Assembly (NCBI GenBank): GCA_039045975.1
Contig: JBCCJA010000068.1
Span: forward strand, 1-18,124
Reading direction: 5' to 3'
Source of the DNA: JBCCJA01 sp039045975
GTDB lineage: Bacteria; Planctomycetota; Planctomycetia; Planctomycetales; Planctomycetaceae
DNA length: 18,124 nt
The position numbers and the translations under genes are program-made. The notes under the pieces were generated by a model, which saw only the letters and a program-made list of their open reading frames with translations, made no database searches and was not told the origin of the DNA. Below are positions 8,131-16,126 of this stretch, one piece after another. How positions within the stretch are numbered: the stretch's first letter is position 1; each line of letters starts with the position of its first letter.

Positions 8131-9173
8131 AGCGCCGCCCGTTTTTCCGCGATCAACGCCAGCAGTTGCTTCTGCGGGTCGGCGAACTTCGCGAGGCCCT
8201 CGGCCATGAGGGTCTCTTCGAGGTGCTTGAAGTCGACCTTGGCGTCGATATCGGCGAGGACCTCGTCGGAGGGGAAGACGTCGACGGTGCGGGTGAAGGT
8301 CTTGCCCTCCATCGCCTGCACGTCGGCGTTCGTGCCGGGCGGGTTGGTCTGGATGTCGCTGCCGGCGAGGGCGCCGACATACTTGTCGGCGGCGTCGCCC
8401 TCGAGCTTCGCGCCGGTCGAGGCGAAGATCATCTCCTGGGCGAGGCCGAGGCCCTTGTCGGCCCAGAACTCGGCGTTCTCCTTCCAGATCCGCTTCGCGT
8501 TCACGAGGCCGACTTGACCCTGGGCACCCTCGATCAAGGTCGGGTTGGTCTTCAACGTGTAGACGTCGATCCGGCTGACGAAGATCGAGTAAACGCTCTT
8601 GAAACCGTCGAGCGAGCCCCGCTTCTGGGCCCCCCGCCAGACGGCGTCGCGGGCGGCCCGGTACTGCTCGTCGCTGAACAGCAGGGTGACGTTCACCGTA
8701 ATCCCTGCGGCGACCATGTCCTCCAGGGCGGCGATCCCGCCCGGGGTGGCCGGGACTTTGATCATGCGGTTCGTGTGGCCCTCGTTCCATTTCTTGGCGA
8801 GTTCGACGTACTTGGCCGCCTTCTCCTCGACCGAGAGCGGGCAGTCGGCGTCTTCGAGGAGTGGGTCGAGTTCGAAGCTGACCCAGCCCGTGTCGCCGTT
8901 CGTTTCTTTCCAGACGTCGGCGAACTCGGCCTCGGCGGTCGAGACGAGCTTGTCGGTCACGGCCCAACAGACCGCGTCGTCGTCGTGGCCCTCGTTCATG
9001 AGCGCGACGAGGTCGTCGTCGAACCTGCCGGTCTTGATCAGGCCCGAGATGATGATCGGGTTCGAGGTCGCCCCGGTCGCCCCGAAGGCTTTGTTTTCGA
9101 CGACGAGGTCGGGGTCGACCGAGTCGAGCCAGAGTTTCGTGCCGGTGGAGACGAGCGATTCGAGGGGAGTCAT
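8115..9173 (-). CDS. tal: transaldolase
   Basis: This 352-residue cytoplasmic enzyme of the non-oxidative pentose phosphate pathway transfers a dihydroxyacetone unit between sugar phosphates. Visible motifs are ATGATSNPII (32-41), the Schiff-base lysine Lys139 in RMIKVPATPGG, and NVTLLFS (161-167). The sequence looks closer to the longer subfamily (mycobacterial/cyanobacterial type) than to E. coli TalB, which is about 317 residues. ATG 9173 is chosen because the family-typical N terminus (TGTKLWLDS) starts there, with weak GGAA eight bases upstream. The open frame beyond it is antisense to purB. Three small membrane genes follow in the same direction, and purB diverges from it. Confidence 0.93.
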   Translation of the reverse strand: MTPLESLVSTGTKLWLDSVDPDLVVENKAFGATGATSNPIIISGLIKTGRFDDDLVALMNEGHDDDAVCWAVTDKLVSTAEAEFADVWKETNGDTGWVSFELDPLLEDADCPLSVEEKAAKYVELAKKWNEGHTNRMIKVPATPGGIAALEDMVAAGITVNVTLLFSDEQYRAARDAVWRGAQKRGSLDGFKSVYSIFVSRIDVYTLKTNPTLIEGAQGQVGLVNAKRIWKENAEFWADKGLGLAQEMIFASTGAKLEGDAADKYVGALAGSDIQTNPPGTNADVQAMEGKTFTRTVDVFPSDEVLADIDAKVDFKHLEETLMAEGLAKFADPQKQLLALIAEKRAALQPAG

Positions 9174-9189
9174 TCTGACGGTTCCGCGG

Positions 9190-9298
9190 GGGCCGGAGGG
9201 ACGAACAACGCGATGCGAGCGGCTACGATCGCGTCCGGGACGCTGCCGATCGTAACCCCGGACAGCGACGTTCGCCAAAGCCGCACGCCCTCCGGCCC
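9190..9298. promoter_or_regulatory. divergent tal-purB control region with nested inverted repeats
   Basis: GGGCCGGAGGG (9190-9200) and its exact reverse complement CCCTCCGGCCC (9288-9298) flank the gap, so each gene has CCCTCCGGCCC in its leader, 16 bases before the tal ATG and one base before the purB ATG. Inside, TACGATCG (9224-9231) pairs with CGATCGTA (9247-9254), and GTCCGGG (9233-9239) pairs with CCCGGAC (9257-9263) in an interleaved order. The first pair offers a TACGAT -10-like hexamer on each strand. I infer back-to-back promoters with a possible shared operator. No good -35 is visible. Confidence 0.4.
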
Positions 9299-9299
9299 G

Positions 9300-10733
9300 A
9301 TGTCCGACCATTCGACCTACGCCAACCCCCTCATCACCCGCTACGCGTCCCGCGAAATGGCGGGCATCTGGTCGGCTCAGACGAAGCACGCGACTTGGCG
9401 GAAACTGTGGGTCGCGCTCGCCGAGGGGGAGCGAGAACTCGGCCTCGACATCTCCGAGGGCCAGATCGTGGCGATGCGGGCCGCGGTCGACGACATCGAC
9501 TTCGACCTCGCCGCGACGTACGAGCGCGATTTCCGCCACGACGTCATGGCCCACGTCCACACGTTCGGCGACCGCGTGCCGGAGGCGAAGGGGATCATCC
9601 ACCTCGGCGCGACGAGCTGCTTCGTGACCGACAACTCGGAGCTGATCCAGCTCCGTTCCGGGCTCGAACTGATCGAACGCCGGCTCGCCGCGGTGATCGT
9701 CACGCTGGCCGACTTCTGCGACCGCTGGAAGACGCTTCCCTGCCTCGGGTTCACCCACCTGCAGGCGGCGCAGCCGACGACGGTCGGCAAGCGGGCGACG
9801 CTGTGGTGTTACGACCTGGTGCTCGGCCTGGAGGAGGTCCGTCACCGCCTGAAGACCCTCCGCTTCCGCGGCGTGAAGGGCACGACCGGGACGCAGGCGA
9901 CGTTTCTGAAGCTGTTCGACGGCGACCACGACAAGGTCCGCCGGCTCGACGAGCACGTGCGGGCCGCGTTCGGGTTCGAGGAGGGCTACGCCGTCACCGG
10001 ACAGACCTACCCGCGGGTCGTCGATGCCCAGGTGCTGCACACGCTCTCCGGGCTCGCCGCGTCGTGTCACAAGTGGGCGACCGACCTGCGGGTCTTGCAG
10101 CACCGTAAGGAAATCGACGAGCCGTTCGGCGAGAAACAGATCGGCTCCTCCGCGATGGCGTACAAGCGGAACCCGATGAAGGCGGAGCGGGTCTGTGCGC
10201 TCGCCCGTTTCGCGATGAGCCTCGCGACGAACGGCGAGGCGACCGCGGCGACGCAGTGGCTGGAGCGGACGCTCGACGATTCGGCGAACCGCCGCCTGTC
10301 GCTGCCGCAGTCGTTCCTCGCGGTCGATGCCTGCCTGAACATCTTGCGGGAGGTCGCCGACGGCATGGTCGTCTATCCGCAGGTCGTCGCCGCGAAGCTC
10401 GCCGAAGAGCTGCCGTTCATGGCGACCGAGGAGGTCCTGATGGCCGGCGTCGCCGCCGGCGGCGACCGCCAAGAGCTCCATGAGGCGATCCGCGTCCACT
10501 CCGTCGCGGCGGCCGCCGAGGTGAAGGAACACGGTCGGTCGAACGACCTGATCGACCGACTGAAGGGCGACCCGTTGTTCGCGTCGGTCGACCTCGAATC
10601 GACGCTCGACCCGGCCCGCTACGTCGGCCGGTCGGCCGAGCAGGTCGAGGAGTTTCTCGGCGAGATCGTCGGCCCGCTCCGGGAGCGGTACGGGGACGCG
10701 CTTAATTCAGGAAGTGAAGACCGCGGAGTCTGA
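9300..10733 (+). CDS. purB: adenylosuccinate lyase, animal-like type
   Basis: This 477-residue homotetrameric lyase acts at two steps of purine synthesis, splitting fumarate from SAICAR and from adenylosuccinate. The signature loop GSSAMAYKRNP (282-292) carries the probable catalytic Ser283, and His153 in THLQAAQPTT is the partner histidine. Both align with human ADSL Ser289 and His159 at a constant offset. Other long stretches also match the human enzyme from memory (KGTTGTQA, VTGQTY, LERTLDDSANRR, VVYP, ELPFMATE). Its length is near the human 484 residues, against about 430-456 for many bacterial PurB proteins. Ala replaces the usual Pro in the loop. ATG 9300 has no Shine-Dalgarno; the bases before it are CCCTCCGGCCCG. 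The open frame upstream is antisense to tal and not coding. Confidence 0.95.
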   Translation: MSDHSTYANPLITRYASREMAGIWSAQTKHATWRKLWVALAEGERELGLDISEGQIVAMRAAVDDIDFDLAATYERDFRHDVMAHVHTFGDRVPEAKGIIHLGATSCFVTDNSELIQLRSGLELIERRLAAVIVTLADFCDRWKTLPCLGFTHLQAAQPTTVGKRATLWCYDLVLGLEEVRHRLKTLRFRGVKGTTGTQATFLKLFDGDHDKVRRLDEHVRAAFGFEEGYAVTGQTYPRVVDAQVLHTLSGLAASCHKWATDLRVLQHRKEIDEPFGEKQIGSSAMAYKRNPMKAERVCALARFAMSLATNGEATAATQWLERTLDDSANRRLSLPQSFLAVDACLNILREVADGMVVYPQVVAAKLAEELPFMATEEVLMAGVAAGGDRQELHEAIRVHSVAAAAEVKEHGRSNDLIDRLKGDPLFASVDLESTLDPARYVGRSAEQVEEFLGEIVGPLRERYGDALNSGSEDRGV

Positions 10734-10777
10734 TTTCTCAGCTAGGATGTATCGGCGACCTCGGGGGTAAATTCTCG

Positions 10778-11062
10778 ATGCTGACCTACACCGCGGCCTA
10801 CTTCTTCGACGGGGACGGCATTCACGCCGAGTTACTCGACTATCCGGGCGTCCTCTCTTGCGGCGTCGACCTCGACGACGCCCGTGAGAATCTCGGGGCG
10901 GCGTTAGTCGACATGCTCGAGAGCGATCTCTCGGACGGACGCCCGGTTCCGACTCCTAAGCCGGCGAGCGACTCGCCGGAAGCCGATCTCGTCGAGCCGT
11001 TGCACGTCGTTATGAAGGGCGGGCCCGAGGTCGTCACCGATATCGCTGCGGCCGGACAGTGA
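10778..11062 (+). CDS. hicB: HicB-family antitoxin
   Basis: This 94-residue protein has the HicB fold pattern: an N-terminal strand region (MLTYTAAYFFDGDGIHAELLD), the 'YPGVLSCGVDLDDARENL' core at about 22-40 and a helix 'AALVDMLESDL'. HicB antitoxins bind and block the HicA RNase, and many also repress their own operon through a C-terminal DNA-binding domain. Here the C-terminal part (about 55-94) is short and lacks an obvious helix-turn-helix. GGGGG (10763-10767) lies ten bases before ATG 10778. It overlaps hicA by four bases. Antitoxin-first order is the reverse of the original hicAB layout but is common in other families. Confidence 0.85.
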   Translation: MLTYTAAYFFDGDGIHAELLDYPGVLSCGVDLDDARENLGAALVDMLESDLSDGRPVPTPKPASDSPEADLVEPLHVVMKGGPEVVTDIAAAGQ

Positions 11063-11253
11063 AACGGCGGGTATTGCTCAAAGCCCTGTCGGCGGCGGGC
11101 TGTCGACACGTCCGAGAAGGCGGCCGACATACGATCTGGGAGAGTGCCGACGGCTTGCGACGTGCCGCCGTCCCGCGCCACACCGAAATCCCACTCCGGA
11201 CGGCGACGGCAATCTGCCGTCAGCTCGACGTCGAACCGCCCGCGGGAAGTTAA
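11059..11253 (+). CDS. hicA: HicA-family mRNA interferase toxin
   Basis: This 64-residue double-stranded-RNA-binding-like toxin would cleave mRNA when free of HicB. Key features are the start KRRVLLKALSAAGC, the catalytic-position His24 in GGRHTIWE, and the conserved VPRHTEIPLRTATAICRQL (38-56). The usual 'GSHH' around the active histidine is GGRH here, so activity is probable but not certain. The GTG start overlaps the hicB stop (GTGA), implying coupled translation and tight stoichiometry. The 39 bases after it, before the converging transglutaminase gene, show no hairpin with a T-run. Confidence 0.87.
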   Translation: MKRRVLLKALSAAGCRHVREGGRHTIWESADGLRRAAVPRHTEIPLRTATAICRQLDVEPPAGS

Positions 11254-11292
11254 ATAGGCACTTACCCCTCGCGCGGAGCTCGGTGAGTCACG

Positions 11293-12096
11293 TCAGGTAG
11301 ACGAAGCCGTCACCCGCACGGCCGGCGGCAGCACCTCGATGCCGGTCCCGAACGATGTGTTGATCGCGACGTCGGCCGCGTCCCGGCCGTAGGCGACGAC
11401 GAGTCGGGCCCCGTCGAGCGTCGGCTGGGTCGGGTCGCAGGTCCACCAGCGGCCGCCGCAGTAGGCCTCGAACCAGGCGTGGACGTCTTGCGGGACGAGG
11501 CCGTCGAGATAGCCGACGACCATCCGCGCCGGGATGCTGACCGCCCGACAGTAGGCGATCCCGAGGTGGGCCATGTCGCGGCAGACGGCCTCCGTGCGGC
11601 CGGCCAACTCGCACGCCGAGGTCGGCAGCGGGCTCGAACCGGAGACGTAGTCGAAGCGGTCGCGGACGTGGGCGACGATCGCGGCGACCTGCGCGAAACC
11701 GGCCGGGAGGCCGGCGGTGATCCGCTCGGCGTCGTCCGCGAGTTTGTCCGATTCGACGTACCGGCTCGGCAAGAGGAAGGGCAGGGCGGCCGGGGGGAGC
11801 CGTTCGACGGGGACGAACGGGGCGGCGGAGCCGTCGTCGGCACGGGGGGCGACGGCGGCCGTCGTCGTGATCGCGATCTCGAAGCGTCCCGCCGGGGCGA
11901 CACCGCGATGGACGAGGTTCCCGGAGCCGTCGGTGTGCCCGAGGAGGTCGCAATACGGTTCGGTCGAAATCTGCTGCGATTCGATCGCCTGCGACGCGCC
12001 GGTCTGCGGCGCGACCATAAAGATCATCGGCGTCGCGACGTCGAGTTCGTACGCGAGTGTCGTCTCGACCGTGATGCGGCTGGCTTCGCCGCTCAC
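11293..12096 (-). CDS. transglutaminase-like cysteine protease/transferase family protein
   Basis: This 267-residue protein has a bacterial transglutaminase N-terminal beta domain (about 8-110) followed by the transglutaminase-like core. The catalytic triad is complete: Cys172 (EAVCRDMAH), His206 (DVHAWFEAY) and Asp221 (WWTCDPTQ). No signal peptide is seen, so it is probably cytoplasmic. Relatives are often described as peptidases or amidases of unknown substrate and are usually found with alpha-E and ATP-grasp genes, which are absent here. The GTG start overlaps the stop of the upstream beta-propeller gene by four bases (GTGA), so the two are translationally coupled. The open frame beyond this start is antisense-free but lies inside the beta-propeller gene and is not coding. 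Confidence 0.87.
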   Translation of the reverse strand: MSGEASRITVETTLAYELDVATPMIFMVAPQTGASQAIESQQISTEPYCDLLGHTDGSGNLVHRGVAPAGRFEIAITTTAAVAPRADDGSAAPFVPVERLPPAALPFLLPSRYVESDKLADDAERITAGLPAGFAQVAAIVAHVRDRFDYVSGSSPLPTSACELAGRTEAVCRDMAHLGIAYCRAVSIPARMVVGYLDGLVPQDVHAWFEAYCGGRWWTCDPTQPTLDGARLVVAYGRDAADVAINTSFGTGIEVLPPAVRVTASST

Positions 12097-13382
12097 TCGG
12101 CGTCGTCGCGGACGAGGTAAAGTTTCGCACCGGTGCGGAACAACAGCGTGTCGTCGACGACGACCAACGCGTACACGGTCTCGCCGCCGAACGGGCCGCC
12201 GTCTTCGGACGCCTCGAACAGGGTGTTCGTGGCCAACTCGTCGAACTCGGGGCCCGCGGCGAGGACGGTCGTCTTGCCGGTCCGGCCGGGCAGGTAGACA
12301 CGGTCGCCGACGCCGACGGGCGTCGCCCAGCACGATCCGCAGTCGACGCGGCCGCGGTAGGCCCGTTCGCCGGTGGCGAGGTCGAGACACCAGAGGGCTC
12401 CGACGCGGTTGATCCAATAACCGTAGCCTGCGTGCGGGGCGGGCGAGTTGAAGCTGACGGTCGCTTCGTCGGTGTTCCATAGCCGCTTCGCCTCGTAGCC
12501 GCCGTCGGTCGCGACGATCTCGTAAGCGCCGTTGGTTTCGGCGGCGGCGGCGGACGACTCGCCGCTGCGGCCGCCGTTCGCGCCGATCAGAAACTTGCCG
12601 TCGGCGAACGGCAGCGGCGTCGGCACGTTGTTCCCGCCGACGCCGTCGATCTTCCACAGCTCGCGTCCGTCGGCGGCGTCGTAACCGGCGATCGTCCCGG
12701 CCCCGCTGGTGACGATCTGCGGCTTGCCGTCGACCGTGATCACGAACGGGCTCGACCACGCGGTCGTCGTCTCACGCGGTGTGCTCCACAGCGTCGCGCC
12801 GTCGGTCTTGTCGAACGCCATCAGGGCCGACGGGCCTTCCTGGTCGATCAGCACGAAGATCTTGTCGTCGACCTGGGCCAGCGACCCGGCCAGGCCGTGG
12901 CGGATCGCGAACGAGTCGAGGTCGGCGAGGACGTTTTTCGACCACAACGCCTCGCCGTCGTGGCCGACGGCGACGAGGTCGCCGGTCTCGAACCAGGCGT
13001 AGACGGCGTTCCCGTCGACGACCGGGCTCGGGGCCGAAAGCGAGACGTAGAGGCTGACTTTTTCCTGACGGGAGGACGGCGCCTCGTACCGCCACTTTTC
13101 CGACCCGTCGGCCAAGTCGATCGCGATCACCGCGACCGACTCTTTCGTCTCGCCGAGCACCTGGGTGACGTACGCGACGCCGTCGGCGGCAACCGGGGTC
13201 GATTGGCCGACGCCGGGCAGCTCGGTCGTCCAGGCGACGTTCTCTTCCGGCGACCACGTGACCGGCGGGTCGGAACCGGCCAGATCGACGCCCGCACCGA
13301 GGAAGCCGGGCCAGCTGACCTCGGCGGCGGGCAGGACGCCCGCGGTTGCGAGCAAGGCGAGGAAAATCGACGGACGGAACAT
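12093..13382 (-). CDS. secreted PQQ-type beta-propeller repeat protein
   Basis: This 429-residue protein has a short signal peptide (about 1-19, ending LPAA). It carries at least five blade repeats of the PQQ/BamB type, seen as 'aIDLADGSEKWRYE', 'VGHDGEALWSKN', 'MAFDKTDGATLWST', 'GYDAADGRELWKI' and 'LDLATGERAYRG'. Each blade has the hydrophobic-D-x-x-x-G-x-x-x-W pattern. Such proteins act outside the cytoplasmic membrane, either as PQQ-dependent enzymes or as protein-binding scaffolds like BamB. No catalytic signature for a dehydrogenase is evident. ATG 13382 is preferred because GGAG (13389-13392) is six bases upstream and the signal peptide starts there. It lies 79 bases after the epimerase gene. 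Confidence 0.88.
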   Translation of the reverse strand: MFRPSIFLALLATAGVLPAAEVSWPGFLGAGVDLAGSDPPVTWSPEENVAWTTELPGVGQSTPVAADGVAYVTQVLGETKESVAVIAIDLADGSEKWRYEAPSSRQEKVSLYVSLSAPSPVVDGNAVYAWFETGDLVAVGHDGEALWSKNVLADLDSFAIRHGLAGSLAQVDDKIFVLIDQEGPSALMAFDKTDGATLWSTPRETTTAWSSPFVITVDGKPQIVTSGAGTIAGYDAADGRELWKIDGVGGNNVPTPLPFADGKFLIGANGGRSGESSAAAAETNGAYEIVATDGGYEAKRLWNTDEATVSFNSPAPHAGYGYWINRVGALWCLDLATGERAYRGRVDCGSCWATPVGVGDRVYLPGRTGKTTVLAAGPEFDELATNTLFEASEDGGPFGGETVYALVVVDDTLLFRTGAKLYLVRDDAE

Positions 13383-13388
13383 GGGCGT

Positions 13389-13392
13389 CTCC
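13389..13392 (-). promoter_or_regulatory. ribosome binding site of the beta-propeller gene
   Basis: GGAG on the - strand, six bases before the ATG at 13382. It supports this start over an open frame continuing to 13655 inside the epimerase gene. Confidence 0.55.
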
Positions 13393-13461
13393 GGGGGCGT
13401 TTGACATAGTGTGTCGCCCGGTCGCGGGACGGGCACCCCCGGGGATGCCCGGGTTACGCCG

Positions 13462-14436
13462 TCAGCCGGCGTCCTGCCCCGGCTGCTCCGCGAGCCACGC
13501 GACGGTCTTCCGCAGGCCGGCGTCGAAGTCGGCCCGCGGCTTCCAGCCGAGCGCGTAGGAGATCCGTGACGGGTCGACGACGTTCGCCCGCAGGTCGCCG
13601 GGCCGTTCGGGGCCGTGGGTCGGCGTCGGCACGGGCGAGTCGAGCCCGGCGTCAACGCGTTGCCGGCGGACGGCGGCGGCGACGCGGGCGGCGACCTCGT
13701 TGACGGTCGTGTTCCGGCCCGTCCCGACGTTGAAGGTGTGGACGCCGGGGGCGGAATCGGCCGTCAGCGACCGCACGTTGGCGTCGACGACGTCGGCGAC
13801 GAAGACGAAGTCCCGGGTCTGTTCGCCGTCGCCGAAGATGGTCGACGGTGCGGCGGCGAGCATCCGCTCGCCGAAGATCGAGATCACGCCCCCTTCGCCG
13901 CCCGAGTCCTGTCGCGGGCCGAAGACGTTGGCGTATCGCAGCACGACCGCGGTGCCGCCGCCCTCCTCGGCGAAGAAGCGGACGTAGTGCTCGCCGGCGA
14001 GTTTGCTCATGCCGTACGGCGATTTCGGCAGGAGCGGGCTGTCCTCCGGGACGGGGCGGTCGGCTTCGCCGTAGATCGCGCCGCCCGAAGAGGCGAACAC
14101 GAGCCGCGACACCGCGTGCCGCCGGCAGGCTTCGACGACGCGGATCGTGCCGAGAATGTTCACGTCGGCGTCGTAGGCGGGCTCGCGGACCGAGCGGCCG
14201 ACCGAGGCGTGGGCGGCCTGATGACTGACGGCGTCGGGGCGGAACTCGGCGAAGACACGCTCGAGGGCTGCGGCGTCACGGATGTCGGCCTCGAAGAATG
14301 CCGCGTCTTCCGGGACGAATTCGCGGTGCCCGGTCGACAGGTCGTCGACGACGGCGACGTCGTGCCCGTCGGAGAGCAGCCGGTCGGCGAGGTGGCTGCC
14401 GATGAAGCCGGCTCCGCCGGTGACGAGGACACGCAT
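13462..14436 (-). CDS. NAD-dependent sugar-nucleotide epimerase/dehydratase (GalE-like)
   Basis: This 324-residue extended short-chain dehydrogenase has the NAD-binding motif GGAGFIG (7-13), Asp31-Asp32 after the second strand for NAD preference, and a catalytic triad of Ser117 (FASSGGAIYGE), Tyr141 and Lys145 (YGMSK). The 'HQAAHASVGRSV' and 'NVFGPRQDSGGEGGVISIF' segments are typical of UDP-glucose 4-epimerase and UDP-GlcNAc/GalNAc epimerase-type proteins. The exact sugar cannot be told. It would act in the cytoplasm on nucleotide sugars for surface glycans or glycolipids. It lies 53 bases after the FAD oxidoreductase gene in the same direction, with no visible Shine-Dalgarno. Confidence 0.92.
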   Translation of the reverse strand: MRVLVTGGAGFIGSHLADRLLSDGHDVAVVDDLSTGHREFVPEDAAFFEADIRDAAALERVFAEFRPDAVSHQAAHASVGRSVREPAYDADVNILGTIRVVEACRRHAVSRLVFASSGGAIYGEADRPVPEDSPLLPKSPYGMSKLAGEHYVRFFAEEGGGTAVVLRYANVFGPRQDSGGEGGVISIFGERMLAAAPSTIFGDGEQTRDFVFVADVVDANVRSLTADSAPGVHTFNVGTGRNTTVNEVAARVAAAVRRQRVDAGLDSPVPTPTHGPERPGDLRANVVDPSRISYALGWKPRADFDAGLRKTVAWLAEQPGQDAG

Positions 14437-14489
14437 GACGTCGGTCGCGCCGCGGGGCGACGCGCTCCCTACCGGGACCGGCTAAACGG

Positions 14490-15893
14490 TTATTTGAGCA
14501 GGTGCATGTTGGCGACGCTGACGCCGGAGAGCATCGCGCCGACAATGCCGAGGTAACCCTGGTCGGTGCCGCAGACATAGAGGTTATCGACGTGCGTGCG
14601 GCCGTCGCGGAGCTTCTTCGGGGAGCCGTAGACGCAGCCGTTGACGTGACCGGTGAACTTCTTAACGGTCCGTGGCGTGAACGTGTCGATGTCGGTCACG
14701 TACGGGCGGTAGTCGGGCACGATGTCGCAGACGACGTCGGTCAGTTCTTCGTGGGCCCGTTTCTTGGCGGCGGCGTAAGTCTCTTCGTCGGCCGTCATCC
14801 AGAAGTCGGGGTCGGCGAGCGCGGTGATGCGGACGCGGCCGTCTTCGAGCGGCGTCGGGTCGGCGTACTGATAATTATTCGGCACGCAGATCACGCCCGA
14901 GCGCGGGTCGATCGGCGTCTCGGGACCTTCGTAGTGGAAGCGGTCGCCGCGGTTGAAAAAGACGATCGTTTCGTGGTGCCCGTAGTCGGCCGGGGGGCGG
15001 TCGAGCAGCGCGATCGTCTCGACGAACGAGAGCTGCCCGGCGGGGTAGAGGTCGGCGTCGGGCGGTTCGGACTCGACGAGCCGGTTCGTCTCGTGACTGC
15101 CGGCGGACGAGAGCACGTTGTCCGCGACGAGCTTCGTGCCGTCGTCGAGCGTCACGCCGTGTGCCCGGCCCGACCCGTCGGTGTCGATCGAGGCGACGCC
15201 GTGTTTGAGCTTCAGCTTCCCGCCGAGCGAGCGGAACTGGCGGACGAGCACCCGCATGATCGGCCGGACTCCGGGCCGCGGTCGGCCGAAGCCCTCTTGA
15301 TAGAGCGCGCGGAAGAGGATCACGAACTGCCGCCACTCGACGTCGTGCGGCGTCGCCGAGCCGTAATACAGGATCGGGCAGAGCAGCATGTCGACCAGCA
15401 GCGGGTCGTCGACATGCCGACCGATCACATCGCGAGCCATGACCTCTTCGGGCGAGAGGTCAAACGGGTCGGCGGCATCGACGGCCTCAATGAGCCCGCG
15501 GAACCCGTCGGCCTGCGAGGGGAAACGCTCTGCGACCTCGGCCTCGAGCAGGGTGGGGTCGTTCGTGAACTTCAGCCGGCAGCCGTCGAAGTCGACGGCC
15601 GAGCCGACTTGCGGGGCGAGGTCGAAGTCTTCCCACGAAAGCCGCAGCTGCCGCAGCAGTTTCGAGAGCGGCCCCTTCTTCGTCCCGGGCGGCCGCCAGT
15701 TCGTGACTGCGTGCAGCCCGACGTCGTGATTGACACCGCGGAGCCGGTAAAACGAATTCAGCCCGCCGACCGCGTTGTGCCTGTCGAGGACGCAGACACG
15801 CTTGTCGTAATACGCGAGCCGGATCCCTGCGGCGAGACCCGACAGGCCGGCGCCGATAATGATCGTGTCGTAGCGGTCGGGGGCGTCACTCAC
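14490..15893 (-). CDS. CrtI/phytoene-desaturase-like FAD-dependent oxidoreductase
   Basis: This 467-residue flavoprotein has the N-terminal dinucleotide motif IIIGAGLSGLAAG (11-23), an AVGGLNSFYR segment (41-50) and the C-terminal FAD motif YLGIVGAMLSGVSVAN characteristic of the phytoene desaturase/CrtISO family. Relatives desaturate, isomerise or saturate long lipid chains at the membrane. The substrate here is unknown. The gene is in a run with a ketosynthase and an acyl carrier protein and not with carotenoid synthases, so a fatty-acyl or polyene substrate is inferred. The GTG start overlaps the stop of the preceding small gene (GTGA), supporting both the start and coupled translation. Confidence 0.85.
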   Translation of the reverse strand: MSDAPDRYDTIIIGAGLSGLAAGIRLAYYDKRVCVLDRHNAVGGLNSFYRLRGVNHDVGLHAVTNWRPPGTKKGPLSKLLRQLRLSWEDFDLAPQVGSAVDFDGCRLKFTNDPTLLEAEVAERFPSQADGFRGLIEAVDAADPFDLSPEEVMARDVIGRHVDDPLLVDMLLCPILYYGSATPHDVEWRQFVILFRALYQEGFGRPRPGVRPIMRVLVRQFRSLGGKLKLKHGVASIDTDGSGRAHGVTLDDGTKLVADNVLSSAGSHETNRLVESEPPDADLYPAGQLSFVETIALLDRPPADYGHHETIVFFNRGDRFHYEGPETPIDPRSGVICVPNNYQYADPTPLEDGRVRITALADPDFWMTADEETYAAAKKRAHEELTDVVCDIVPDYRPYVTDIDTFTPRTVKKFTGHVNGCVYGSPKKLRDGRTHVDNLYVCGTDQGYLGIVGAMLSGVSVANMHLLK

Positions 15894-16126
15894 GGTTCGG
15901 GCGTCCGGACGGCTTCGTTCGGAATCGCGCGGAGTTTCGTGACCAGCAGGAGATCTAACACGACGTTCGATCCGTCCGCTTCAACGAAGCCGAGTGCCCG
16001 TCCGCCGGCCGAGAGAATCGCCGCGTCGGGATGACGAAACTCGAAAGTCTGTCCGTCGGCGGTCGTCAATTCGAAGGCCTCGAACGGGCGACGGGCGAGT
16101 TGCTCGCGGACCAGCCGTATGATCAT
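15890..16126 (-). CDS. small conserved-type protein, second of a tandem paralogous pair
   Basis: This 78-residue soluble protein contains 'LARRPFEAFELTTADGQ' (10-26) and then beta-strand-like segments with a 'RHPDAAILS' element and an acidic turn (EADGSN) before a final 'LLLVTKLRAI'. It aligns end to end with the product of the preceding gene (RxPFxxFE, a G, an arginine, then 'L.A.GG'). Similar 70-80 residue proteins occur in planctomycetes as far as I recall, without known function. The start overlaps the previous stop (ATGA) and its stop overlaps the next start (GTGA), so it is embedded in a coupled operon. Confidence 0.75.
   Translation of the reverse strand: MIIRLVREQLARRPFEAFELTTADGQTFEFRHPDAAILSAGGRALGFVEADGSNVVLDLLLVTKLRAIPNEAVRTPEP

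Noticed and set aside
8166..9299. N-terminal extension of purB by about 378 codons
   Set aside because: It runs antisense through the whole transaldolase gene; the lyase family begins at the ATG at 9300.
9174..10532. N-terminal extension of transaldolase by about 450 codons
   Set aside because: It is antisense to purB and shows no domain; transaldolase begins at 9173.
14502..16034. A 510-codon + strand open frame antisense to the flavoenzyme
   Set aside because: The - strand frame has complete FAD motifs and coupled start/stop overlaps; the + strand frame is a codon-bias shadow.
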